Positions 11,016 through 22,420 of a stretch of DNA of 64,000 nt are shown piece after piece. The stretch comes from Tolypeutes matacus (lineage: Eukaryota; Chordata; Mammalia; Cingulata; Chlamyphoridae). Every line of letters starts with the position of its first letter. The stretch's first letter is position 1. The position numbers were made by a program, and so were the translations under genes. Below the pieces are notes generated by a model. The model searched no databases. It was not told the origin of the DNA and saw only the letters and a program-made list of their open reading frames with translations. The stretch spans positions 829,371 through 893,370 of the forward strand of contig JAKSZT010037307.1 in NCBI GenBank assembly GCA_026826555.1, in the 5' to 3' direction.

Positions 11016-12596
11016 TGTGTCTATTCTGCTGCACTGAGTGAATGAACCCAGCTGAGGACCACCCCAGCCCCTCTTCAATATTGTTCCAGTTTTGGCCACT
11101 GGAAGCTCTTTCAGTGGCTCCTGTGTCCCTTTCACATACCCTCATCACTGGTTTATTGTCATTTTGCATTTCTTTACTTTCTAGCTCTACAAGATGTAGA
11201 AATGCTCCAGACTTATCTTGTTTATTTCCTGTTCCACTCCTAGAATCAGCCATTTCTCCAGAAGGTCCTAGTTCCTTTTATTGGAGAATGGTATTAGAAA
11301 CCAAGACCTGGGTGCTAGATGTGTTCAGTGCAACTGGAGGATAGCTGCTTCTAGCCCTCTCAGATGACAGAGCAAGGAAATATATGTGTATATACTAACC
11401 TGTGTATATAAACATTTCTATATATGACCATCTGTATTTATATTAAGCTAAACTTGAGTTCATATGGATGTCTCCAACTCTAATCCATTATCACATGGAT
11501 CATTCTAGTCTCATCCCCTTGCTTATCTGAAACTTCCCACTCCAAAGTGAAAAACCTGACTTCCATCATCCGCCATCCATTTACTTCTCTATTTATTTTT
11601 ATACCTTTATTCCAAATACTTGATGAAATAACAGCAGTATTTGAAAGAATGGGGTCTCTAGGAAGAATCTGCAAACTCTCATGCTGTTTTCTTCAAGTAT
11701 AAGTTCCTCTAACCTCTTTTTTATGGTAATTATTTTTTAAAATTCCCTATATGAAACTCCCCAGCTTGGAATGAACTGCTCATTCCTCTTTATTTCCATG
11801 GCAATTTATTTTTACTTCTACGTTAGCATTTATTTCATTTTACCTTTCACTATAATTAATGTTTGATTTTCTTAACCAGTCTGTAAACTCCTTGAAAGCA
11901 AGAGTGATATCTTTAAATTGCAGACTGTTAGAAATGAAAGGCACTTTACAAGTCTATAAGAGTCAGAAGGACATGGCTTGTCTAGAGCCTGTAAGGCCCC
12001 CATCCACTGACATCTAGCCCAGACTTCCTCCAACTGCCCCTCTTACTTTCAATGAAACTATACTAAGTAGGTGAAAATGCCACTGGTGTCTCACCATTCC
12101 TTCACGCTTCAATTCACCCAGAAACCAAAACAAGTCACAGCATACAGTATACATTTCTACAATTCTGGGCAGATACAATCAACTATGAATTCAGAAAGCC
12201 ATATTCAACAAACTCTTGTGGTGCTATCAGTTAAAGATCATGAGACTGCAAAGATTATAACCCCTTTTGCCTCAAAAATCTCTTACAGGATTCTGAGAAT
12301 GAAAATGGTCTTAAAATAAAAGGAAGAAAAAGGAGCACAAAGAATTATGTCAAGCATTCCAAGTCTCAGAGAAATAAGAATAGACTTAAGCATTGGGCAG
12401 GGGTAAGAAGGGAGAGGCACTGAAGATGAGAGGGCAATAAATCACCGTGAAGGTCCAAACAAAGGCCAAAGAACTCAAAAAACAGAGTAAAATATTTTTT
12501 ATGCCTTGAAAGTGACAGAAAAATATAACCACAATCTGGAACTAGGAGAAAGCGAAATCCTGGATGGAAAAATACATCCATTAGTATAGGTTTATA
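11016..12596. other. Intronic sequence, possibly L2-derived in part
   Basis: About 11460-11920 is pyrimidine-rich with an L2-like 'aactccttgaaagcaagagt' block. The rest is unrecognised. No splice-bounded exon was seen. Confidence 0.4.
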
Positions 12597-12672
12597 GCAG
12601 TGGTTCTCAACTGGGGATGATCCTGCCCCCAGGGACATTTGGTAATGTCTGGAGACATTTTTGATTATCACC
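12597..12672 (+). mobile_element. MER20-like DNA transposon fragment
   Basis: 'agtggttctcaactggggat', 'cccagggacatttggtaatg' and 'tctggagacatttttgatta' match the start of the MER20 non-autonomous hAT element. Only the 5' part remains. Confidence 0.75.
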
Positions 12673-14310
12673 ACAGGGAGTTCTGAGGGAGAATCAGATG
12701 AAAAAGGAAAGGTAAGTGACTGACTGCCAATATGTATGCTCAGCCCGAGTGTGAGGAGGGTGATCCAACTGTTAATGAACACAGACTGAGTACAAAGAAA
12801 AGCTGCTCAAATCATCTGAAACTATAGGGATATGGTGCCAACAGCATATTTTAATTAATCCCAATCAATGGTATATTTTCTAAGGAAAGATAAGCTTTTA
12901 TTAAATAATCTAAAGAGTTGTGATTATAATGAACTATGATTGTTGTATCCAATCAAATTAATAGAGCATGATTACTGATGTTGATAGTTTGTACTCAATC
13001 ATAAAATGCATGGGGGATTTTGTGATCTAAAAGAGCTCTGTGTGCCTCTGTGGTTAACCACTTTCTTCACAGAGGAGGTAATAAGCACAGGTGATAAAGC
13101 AGCACTTCAACCTCTACATGTCCAGGGACTTCACTCAGAAAATAAGACAAAGCAATGAGAGGTTTTTGGTTTTCTGTATGGGATCTCTGCACTTTTAGGA
13201 TCATCAGAGCAGGCATGCAGCTTCTGCACCCCAGCGTGAAGAGTTCAGAATACTCTTATCACTGGCTAGTCATTCATGCATGGGAGCACACTTTACCATT
13301 TGCCTATTTCCTACTACTCTTTATCTTCTTGATTTCTGTGTTTCTGACTGGCAATCACCCAAAATTCTCATCTTTCTCCAAGATGGACTACTCCCAAAAG
13401 GCATTCAAGAAATTTTAAAGGGTTGTTTGTAAGATCTTTAAGTTTGCATTTTTAGAAGGGTGCCTACTGTAGGTAGATAACTGGTGGGGGCATATTGCCA
13501 TGTTTTGTTTCACTTAATTCTCAATCCTATAAGGTAGGCATAATCATAACCATTTTATAGATGTGGAGAGTGAGGTAGAGTTGCAGTCTAAACAAATATC
13601 TGTCTGGTCCCAAAACCCATGGTGAACAGAGTAAGAGGGGTTAGCTGCAGAATACTGTGATCCTGAAAGGCCTACCCTTGTCTTCCTACAGTAAATCAAC
13701 CAGCTTTTCCATTCTGTCTGCCTTCATTTGGACTGCAACTATTCTGTCTTGACGATGGCGTTAAACTTAATTTATTGCTAATATTCCATATTAAAATTCT
13801 TTCTTCTTTGGGCGTGAACAGCTTTATTTTGGCCTTTTGTTAAAAGCCCTAATAAGCCAGAAACAGGCAACAACCTACACATTTAAGAACAGTACTGATG
13901 TTGACCACTGGTTCATACAGTCGTAACCGATAGTGCAAAAGGAGAGGAGCATCAAGAAGGATGAATAAAAACACTCTATAAAAATGACCTGATCAATTGA
14001 TTGGAGTCTCCAAGACCTTGCTGACACAAATCACCCAATCGGATTCATTCTGGATGGGCTCCCATGGACCACATCTGTCCTCCATTACCCAGATGGAAGC
14101 TGCTTAAATCCTGAATGGGTTTACTTTTACATCTGTCCTGAAAATCTCATAAGGAGGAAATAGTCCTGCTTTTCCTGCTGGTTATGTCAGAAGCTTCATC
14201 GCCTGAGAAGTCTAATCAAAATGCTCTGCTTCACAAGAAGTGTGGGTGGCTGCAGGTGGAGAGGCTGCTAAGAAGAGCATGGTCCAATCAAATCCTTCCT
14301 GTTAAGTGAA
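12673..14310. other. Intronic sequence with a MIR relic
   Basis: About 13500-13640 resembles a MIR on the plus strand ('ctataaggtaggcataatca', 'ttttatagatgtggagagtg'). The rest is unique. The frame 13155-13418 has no splice sites or homology that I recognise. Confidence 0.5.
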
Positions 14311-15105
14311 GACTGAACAGGAACTAACATTGGCTGGGCATTTTCTGTGTGCCAGGTGCTAAACCAAGAGCTTTAGAAGCCTCATGGCAGTTTTGGGAGG
14401 ATTAAATGAGTCTAATACAAGCCAAGTGTTTGGAGCAGTGCCTGGCATGCGGAAACTACTCAGTAAATGTCAGCTGTGATTGTTATTCACATACATTATC
14501 TCAGGAGATCATCCCAACAGCTGCATGAAACAGGCACCATGATCTCTATCTTACAGAGAGGATACTGAGGCTCAGAAAGGCATGTGGCATGCCCAAAGTC
14601 ACTTGAGATCCTAGACCCAGCCTACTCCTGAACCCAGGCTCTTCTCATATTCTACACTGTACTCCAAATGAAATGTACAGCTGCATAGTAGCTAAGAACC
14701 AGAGTAGAGTCAGAAGACATGGTTTCAAATCCCAGCTTTGTGAATTTCTGGTGTGTGACTTGGGAAAATAATTTAACCTCAATTACTTATCTCTAAAAGG
14801 GTGATAACAACATGGACCTCACAGGATTATTGAGATTAATTAAGATATAATGTCTGGGGAAGCGGCTGTGGCTCAATCAGTAGGGCTCCCGTTTACTATA
14901 TGGGAGGCCCTGGGTTTGGTTCCTGGGGCCTCCTGGTGAGGGCAGGCCCGCCCGCACGGCGTGGTTGGCTGACCCAGCAAGCGCAGGCAGCAAGGGGGGG
15001 ATAAATGAATAAATAAATAAAATCTTTAAAAAAAAAAAAAAAAAAAAAGATATAATGTCTGCAAATATCTAGTATAGAGTCAGGCAAATAGTAGACACTC
15101 AATTA
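14311..15105 (+). mobile_element. Cluster of MIR SINE relics
   Basis: Three consecutive MIR-like stretches: about 14311-14480 ('ttctgtgtgccaggtgctaa'), 14485-14645 ('cttacagagaggatactgag') and 14690-15105 ('atggtttcaaatcccagctt'). The last is split by the DAS SINE at 14857-15046 and resumes with 'agtatagagtcaggcaaata'. Confidence 0.7.
14857..15046 (+). mobile_element. DAS SINE monomer with GC-rich body
   Basis: Begins GGGAAGCGGCTGTGG, with the B box changed to GGTTTGGTTCC, a GC-rich body and poly-A. The 15-bp duplication AAGATATAATGTCTG (14842 and 15047) is exact. It inserted into a MIR. Confidence 0.94.
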
Positions 15106-15915
15106 AAAAAAAAAGTCATGGTCAAAGTATGCCCACCTTGGTTAAGCTAAAGCATTTGGGTTGGGGTTTCAAATTGTGTTTCTCGAATTCCCGTAGGGAA
15201 ATACTGGAAAGGTGTGAGGGCTGAGTTTTGTGCCCTCTTCTTCCCTTCCAACTAGGGTGGCTCTGTACTTTGCTCTTTTATGAGATGGGGTTCTGCAAAA
15301 AATTATCTTTGAGAAAGGGTTCTGCTACCAAAAAAAGTCTGTTAACCATTGTTTTAGGAGAATTAAATTGTGAAATCACAATTCTGTGAGTACAGATATA
15401 TTTCAGTTTAAGCAACATGAATATATTAAAATCTGGATCTATAAAACCTTGTGAGGCAGGTGACCATTATCCCCACTTTATAGGTCAGAAACAGAGGCTC
15501 ACAGAATTTGAGTAATAAGCCCAAGATGACAAAATATAAAGCAGTTTCAATCATTTGCTTTATGAAATAATTCATAATAGTAGCTCTTTATATAATAGGT
15601 AGTCTCAATATTAAAAACAGCAATCAGCGTGTAGAACACCAATTTGTATCTCCCTTTCAGGAGCACATCTATCCTATGAGAGAATCTTCACATGTACATA
15701 TTTTCTGTAATACCCATCCTGGAACTACATGCTCATCTTTTTACAGAGAGAAGCATGAACAAGAGGAAAATCATAAATACACAACTGAAAAAGAATGATA
15801 TACCAGGGGTCAGAACCAAGAACTGATGAAATTCAACCAGATAGGTCACCATATTTTCAATGCAAAATACCCTCAAACTTAGGAATTGCTTCTCATGGTG
15901 CAGTCAGAGCAAAAT
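15106..15915. other. Intronic sequence with a MIR relic
   Basis: About 15450-15545 resembles a MIR ('ccactttataggtcagaaac'). Otherwise unrecognised. Confidence 0.45.
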
Positions 15916-16103
15916 GGTCACCAAATCAGGGTGAGTCACAAAGTTACACTCATCATCAGATCTAGGATAGGAAAGTACAGAGTAGAGGTCAGTCACAAAG
16001 TTTTCTATATGGATATTAAACAGGAGGGTGAGCCTACTCTATAAACAAGGTAAAGTCAGTATAGAATTACCATCACAATAGTAAGCATACACAAGAGTAG
16101 ACC
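15916..16103 (-). repeat. Inverted-repeat arm 1 (LTR segment, minus)
   Basis: The reverse complement of this 188-bp segment matches 16783-16971 with about five differences by eye. It is a U3-like piece of the LTR family seen at 838, 5884 and 16510, including the GTGATGGTAATTCTA block. Confidence 0.9.
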
Positions 16104-16509
16104 TTTATATTCAGGTTGGATCCATTACTGTATGCAAACAAGTTACAAAGGAAATGGAGTACTGTTAATATCATCGCATGGTTTATAACATCTACAACAT
16201 CCTCAGCGGGCAATTTGTACTTCTTTTGCTAAAATGATACTTATAAATTTTAGAAAATGCTTTTTCCTTGATAACAATCTATGAAAATAAGTAAATAAAA
16301 ATGTTTGTACTTACACAAAGCAAGTTTGATTTCCTCAAGTATTTAATTTCATGTTAGAGAGCAATACTTAATCAAAACTTGCTAAAGATAGAAATGAATT
16401 AATTTAATTAATTTTATTTAAAGTATACAAAGGGCCACACAGGGAGTGGCAGATAGGGGAAGAATGGGAATTAGGATTTAAGCCTTAAACGAGGAGACTA
16501 GACTTCACT

Positions 16510-17170
16510 CATCCAGAGGCAAACAAGTGTAACTGAGGTTTAAGAATTAACAAATAATTATGATTACAAAATCATTATATAGATGCCTTTATATTACCAA
16601 ATAGCAAAATTTAATGCCTGAAATTACTAAACCTAAAGTGGTCTCACCCTTGTTTATGATTACTCTAGACTTAGGCTAACCCTTGTGTACATTTATTTTT
16701 ATTTTTTTATTATTTTTTTTTCTTGTGTACATTTAGTACTGAGATGATAATTCTAGATTGACCTTACCCTTATTTATAGATTAGGTCTACTCTTGTGTAT
16801 GCTTACTATTGTGATGGTAATTCTATACTGACTTTACCTTGTTTATAGAGTAGGCTCACCCTCCTGTTTAATATCCATATAGAAAACTTTGTGACTGACC
16901 TCTACTCTGTACTTTCCTATCCTAGATCTGATAATGATTGTAACTTTGTGACTCACCCTGGTTTGGTAACTGACCTCATCCTGTTCAGCTCCTTAATGTT
17001 TATTAATGAAGGTACCTGTGCCAGCTGTACCCCTATTATTCATTAGCATCCTACTGTTAAAAAATATAAAATTAATACTGTTCCAGGAGGCAGTTTTTGG
17101 GGTGTCTAAGGTGAATGACCTCCTTTGTTTGCGCTAACTCTTTCTTTCTTGAAACCCTGGTGTCTCAGAA
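16510..17170 (+). mobile_element. ERV-type LTR, copy 4
   Basis: Shares 'caaaatcattatatagatgc' and the 'cacccttgtttatgattact' type units with copies 1 and 2. Tandem unit starts lie near 16739 and 16811. A TATA-like AAAAATATAAAATTAA occurs near 17060. The 3' part (GCGCTAACTCTTTCTTTC, then GGTGTCTCAG) differs from copies 1 and 2, so it is a related subfamily or a composite. Confidence 0.65.
16783..16971 (+). repeat. Inverted-repeat arm 2 (LTR segment, plus)
   Basis: Pairs with 15916-16103 across a 679-bp spacer. See the findings for the comparison. It is part of the LTR at 16510-17170. Confidence 0.9.
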
Positions 17171-17779
17171 ATTGGTCTTTAGAGTGCATAAAGGAGAATG
17201 GATCCAAAGTTGCTCAGTATCACATGGGACCCAGATGCCCACATTTGTCTGTTTGTGAGCTGGGATTAGCCCACTCTGGGAGGAAAGAGCAATAGGCTGA
17301 TCAGGGTTCTCACTGAAAGCACATCAAAACCACAATTCTTGTTGGGGCTTTTGTGGAACTGACTGAACAATCAAGTATTTGATTCCTTGAAATTTTTAGA
17401 GAATCTGTTAGCAGGAGAAACATTATCACAATTTTCATTATTGATTAACATCCAGAACAGTAAAGATCAAAACACCTCATTCCACTATTTGGGGGAGCCT
17501 CCATTTAACAGTTTAAGAGCCAAAATATTAACATCATTAAGGGGAAAAAAGCCTCAAAGCAAAAAGTGAAGATTTCAAAGAATACCACTTCCTCAAAGTG
17601 CCTCTTCTTCTGTTAGCAAGGGAAAAAGCAGCAGCTGGAGGCAAAGACAGACCAGAGACTTCTTGTGGAGAACCTAGCTCGGGCACAAAGTCCTCTCTGG
17701 AAAACAAAGAATTGATGCAGCAATCATCACCTTCTGGATTGACACCCCCAGGGGTCAATCTGTAATAATTGCAGTAGCT
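17171..17779. other. Unique intronic sequence
   Basis: No exon recognised. The opposing frames at 17387-17758 have no flanking splice signals consistent with DOCK3. Confidence 0.45.
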
Positions 17780-18010
17780 GACCTTTCCTGATGGGTTAGG
17801 TGCTGTCCTAAGGGCTTTACATACATTGACTCATTTGATCTTCATTTCAACCCAATGAGATAGATACTAACATTGTTAATTTTTTTTTTAAAGATGAGGA
17901 AACTGAGGCACAGATCGGTTAAGCACCTTGCCAAAGGTCACAACCAGTATATGGTAAAGCCAATATTCATACTCAGGCAGTCTGGCTCTGGAGCCTGTCC
18001 CCAACTGTTA
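17780..18010 (+). mobile_element. MIR SINE
   Basis: Well-preserved MIR core: 'agggctttacatacattgac', 'aaagatgaggaaactgaggc', 'ttgccaaaggtcacaaccag', 'gcagtctggctctggagcct'. Confidence 0.88.
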
Positions 18011-18194
18011 AGCTCTATTGGGAAGGTGCCTACTTTTCTGTGGCCACTAAGTCAAAGAAAATCTACCCTTATCTCAGAGCAGGGACTTGAGAAAAGAGGC
18101 TTGCTTTGTATACTCATTCTACAAATTAAAATTTTAACAATGAATGGATATAAAAGACCATTTCTAAAATGTATGTAGGAAAGCAGATCTAAAA

Positions 18195-18330
18195 GTGTGG
18201 TTCCCAGACAGGAAATACTGGTATCAGCCAGGAACTTGTTAGAAATACAAATTCTTGGGCCCCATCCATACCTACACTGTCAGAAACTCTTGGGGACTGG
18301 GGTGTGCCCAGCAACATGTGTTTATGGCCT
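18195..18330 (+). mobile_element. MER5A-like DNA transposon
   Basis: 'aggaacttgttagaaataca', 'attcttgggccccatccata' and 'cttggggactggggtgtgcc' match the MER5A (hAT-Charlie) consensus pattern. Confidence 0.75.
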
Positions 18331-19012
18331 TTCACTGCTATAAAGAATATTATACAGGGAACACCTGTGTACTTACCATTCACTTTCAGAAAAAGATCAC
18401 TATATTACCTCTGAAGCTCCTCCCCAATCCCATGTCCCTCTTTCTCAGTTTAGAGGTAACCACTATCCTGAATTTTATGGTTATGATTTCTTTGCTTTTC
18501 TTCATAGCTTTCTCATATTTTTGAATCCAGGCAATATACTGTTTGTTTGTACTATCTTTAATCTTCACAATTACAAATGGGCAGTTATGCCTTTCTGAAT
18601 ATGGTTCTTAGTTAATTCATAAGAAATCACCTTTTTATTTGTGAATATTTAAAACTATTTATTTTACAAATACATGTTTATTTTAATATAGAAATACAGA
18701 CAGTTGAAAAGAATGATAAATAGCCGTACATATATACACATGTGATTATAGTGCTTTAGCAGGGCATACTTATTTCTATTCCTTCTCTTTCCAGATGGAA
18801 GGGCTTCTGTGAGTAACACTGAGGGCCCCTTCTGCCCTTTCATTGACTTTTTCCTGGAAGGAGTGATTTCTGGGAGCAGGACCCAGGTATGACCATCTCA
18901 GTTTTGCTTCTTTCCTCTCTTGGGACCAAATTGCTTGCAAAGAGACCCCCAGGTTCCACATTAGCAATGACTTTACAAGCCTTTCTAATTCAGGGTTCAT
19001 GTTAATCACAAT
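18331..19012. other. Unique AT-rich intronic sequence
   Basis: No gene or repeat recognised with confidence. Confidence 0.4.
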
Positions 19013-19477
19013 TGTTATAGGATGAGTGGTGACCCCCAAAAAAGATATGTCCATATCCTAATCCCTAGAACCTGTGAACATTACTATATTTCAAAAAGGT
19101 TCTCTGCAGATGTAATTAAGTTAAGGATCTTGAAATGAGGTTATCGATTTGTATTATCTTGCCCTAAATCTAATGGCAAGTACCCTTATAAGTGAAAGGC
19201 AGAGGGAGATTTGAGACAGTGAGAAGACACAGACTGTAGAGGAGGCAACATGACCACAGAGGCAAAGAATGGAGTGTGTGGCCGCAGGTCAATGAATGCC
19301 AACTGCTACCAGAAGCTGGAAGGGGCAAAGAGTAGATTCTTCTCTAGAGCCTCCAGGTGTGCGACCCTGCTGATACTTTTATTTCTGGCCTCCAGAATTA
19401 TGAAAGAATCGCTATCTGTTGTTTTAAGCCATCAAGTTTGTGATAATTTTTTATGACAGCCACAAGAAACTAATATA
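19013..19477 (+). mobile_element. MLT1-type MaLR LTR
   Basis: Starts TGTTATAGGATGAGTGGTGA, continues 'ccatatcctaatccctagaa' and 'ggcctccagaattatgaaag', and ends with 'tgttttaagccatcaagttt' and 'aactaatata', the classic MLT1 arrangement. A complete solo LTR about 465 bp long. Confidence 0.88.
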
Positions 19478-19556
19478 CAAGTCCATATGGCTCACCAATC
19501 TAAACCATGATCTCAAATTTCAGTTTTGTAGCTAAAAAAGGTGACATGTTTAGCCA

Positions 19557-19615
19557 CACTATATATATATATATATATAAAATATACATATATTATATAT
19601 TTATGCCTATGCTAT
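19557..19615. repeat. (TA)n microsatellite
   Basis: Alternating TA run from about 19560 to 19579, followed by imperfect ATATA sequence. Confidence 0.9.
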
Positions 19616-19779
19616 TCTACATCATATATGTATTTTTATCTGCTTGACATCTATATTTTAATTGGTTCTGATCTCAAGTGGAGAAATTGGTTCTGATCTC
19701 AAGTAGAGAAATCTGTTATCAGTTAGCACCCTCAAATTAAAAGAAATAACATTTTATTCTTAGTTTACTAGAAACTCTT

Positions 19780-20480
19780 AAATAATTGGGAATAAAGTGA
19801 TATCAGGATAATTGTATGGTTTTCCTCCCCTTCGGATGACTGATATGTTACATGCTAATTGCAATATGATCAGAGACTATGGCTTGAGTAATTTCTGCCT
19901 TATGTAACTTACGGAAATTTTTTCTGTGAATATTTTTGTCAATATTCCTTGGGTGCTGGACAAAATATATTTTCTTTGTTGTACATAGCATTTGTTTAGC
20001 TCTTGGAGGACCACACAGCCTGGCATGCTGGGACACTCCCAGTTCATACCTGTTGTCCTAGAATCAATAGCACTCCCTTTGACTATGAAGTGGCCTACTT
20101 TGAGTGGTAAATTATGTTCACCCTATTTAGGAATAGTAAAAAAGTAGTTAAGAGCATGGTCTCTTTACCAGGGTGGCCAGACATGATCCTCAACTCTCTG
20201 CTTTGTTTCCTCATCTGTAAAAGATAATAATGATCTATGATGAGTACTCAATGATACTATTATCTGTCCCATCAACCATATTCATTATGCAAGTCTTTCC
20301 ATCCTTATTTATTTTTATCTTTATCTGTCAAGAAGCATGTTAAAATCCCCTTTTATTGTAATTTTATCTTTTTTGTTTGTATTTATAATAAATTTGCTAT
20401 AATATTTTTGAGTCAAATATTATATGCATAAAACTCCTAACAAGTAGATATTTACTACAAATTCTGCCATGTATTGGTAT
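19780..20480 (-). mobile_element. Old L1 fragment
   Basis: AT-rich text resembling reverse L1 ORF2: 'gcaatatgatcagagactat', 'ttccttgggtgctggacaaa' and 'taaaatccccttttattgta'. Highly diverged; edges approximate. Confidence 0.5.
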
Positions 20481-20937
20481 AAAATACTCTTTCTATCCCT
20501 GTAGAGGATAAAACTGGGCTTTCTGGAACACTGAAGAGCTAGAGGCAGAGATGTTGCCAAGGACATCTAGACTCTGGATGTGCTTTCTCTCCCCAGCTAA
20601 GAAGGTGACTGTGTTAAGGTCAACATTCCTTTAAACAGAAGTACATGGACTCCTGGGAAAATTACCCTAGAATGGGGATGTGAACCCCGAATTTAATGGT
20701 TAGTAGAGTAGCAAACTTCTATTTTGCAGAGGCTGGTGTTGGGACTAAGAGAGTGGTGCTGTCACATGCTATGTCTGAGAAGTCATTTGATTTCCTGTGA
20801 GATCATGTGCTCTTGGAAGACGAAACAGGAAACTAATTCAACCTGACTGTGTATATGTGTGTTCCCTTTCCACCAACCTCTCTGCCTGATCCTCCTGACA
20901 CAACACACCCATTTCATACTTTTTAGCTTATAATTTT
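20481..20937. other. Unique intronic sequence
   Basis: Nothing recognised. Confidence 0.4.
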
Positions 20938-21021
20938 TTTTTTTAAGGAGGTACTGGGGATTGAACCCAGGACCTAATACATGGGAAGCAGGTGCTCAAC
21001 CATTTGAGCCACATCTACCCC
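20938..21021 (-). mobile_element. DAS SINE monomer (short)
   Basis: T run, 'aggaggtactggggattgaa' (B-box complement) and 'gagccacatctacc' end. TATAATTT is duplicated at about 20930 and 21022. Confidence 0.88.
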
Positions 21022-21105
21022 TATAATTTACTTTTATCATCAATATGGTGAAATTTGTTTTCATTTTGGTTATATTTGATTATTATACTTAACCTATTTA
21101 CTTTT

Positions 21106-21314
21106 TTTTTTTTTTTTTTTTTTTAAAGGAGATACAGGGGATTAAACCCAGGACCTTGTACATGGGAAGCAGGCACTCAACTACTAAGCTACATCTGCTC
21201 CCCAATGAGAGTTGGTTTCTCGTTGGTTTTGTTTATTGGAGGTAACGGGAATCAAACCTGGGACCCCTGTACATGGGTAGCAGGTGCACAACCATTTGAG
21301 CTACATCTGCTCCC
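21106..21314 (-). mobile_element. Dimeric DAS SINE without GC-rich body
   Basis: Two reverse tRNA-head units (about 21126-21201 and 21237-21314). The pair is flanked by AACCTATTTACTTTT (21091) and AACCTGTTTACTTTT (21315), again showing one-step insertion as a dimer, like the copy at 9163. Confidence 0.9.
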
Positions 21315-21739
21315 AACCTGTTTACTTTTAATCTTGTCTCTCATTACCTTTGTGAGCCTCTTATTAATGTTTTATAAATGGACTTTTTTTTAGCTGTATT
21401 TTGAGAATTTTCATCTAACAGGATATTTTTCATCACAATTATATTTATTGTTATAACTAATATAAATTGTCTTTCTAATTTTTAATCCTCCTTTACTGTA
21501 GCTTTTGTAATGCATGGACTATTACCATTGTTTTTACAGGACACAGGGTGGCCATGAGATTTCAATATGATTATACATCCTCTGTGTATTTCTATTAGGG
21601 GTTACTTTAGGTTAGAAATTTTTACTAACAGAAATACCAATGCTGTTTCTTAACCTAATTTTTGCCTTTATTATTATTGGTTAATAAGAAATATGATAAC
21701 CCAACAGCAATAAAAACTAAATATTGACCATAAACAAGA

Positions 21740-22420
21740 ATACTCCCTGAAAAATAACGTTCTAACTCATGTGTTGCTGATGGGAATGTAAAATCATACA
21801 GTCACATGGAAAACAGTTTGGTGGTTCATCAAAAAATTAAACACAGAATTAACATCCGATCTGGAAAACTTACTCCTAGGTAAATACCTGAAAGAACTGA
21901 AAGTAGGGACTCAAACAGATACTTATACACAGATGTTCCTAGCAGCACTATTTACAATAACCCAAAGATGAGAACAATCCAAGTGTCCATCAATAAATAA
22001 ATGTATAAACAAAATATGGTATACCCAGACAACAGAATATTATTCAGCATGAAATTCTGTTACATGCTACAAAATGGATGAACCTTGAAAACATTATGCT
22101 ATGTGAAATACTCCTATCCCTGTGGAGGAAAGACAACAAAGGACAAATATTATATGATTCTGCTTATACTAAATATCTAGAAAAAGAAAATTCATGAAGA
22201 CCAGAAGTAGATTAAACGTTACCAGGGCTGGAGGTAGGGGATAACAAGGAGTTGCTGCTTAACAGGTACAGAGCTTCTGTTACTGGTTATGAAAAAGTTT
22301 TGGTAATGGATGGTGTTGATAGTAGCACAACAATGTGAATGTAATTAATGCCACTGAATCGTACGTTTAAAATGGTTAAAATGGCAAATTTTATGTTAAC
22401 GTATACAAACATGTTCTATA
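21740..22420 (+). mobile_element. L1 3'-end fragment
   Basis: Standard L1 3' text: 'atgtgttgctgatgggaatg', 'tggaaaacagtttggtggtt', 'agtgtccatcaataaataaa', 'aacagaatattattcagcat'. No open frame. Confidence 0.85.
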
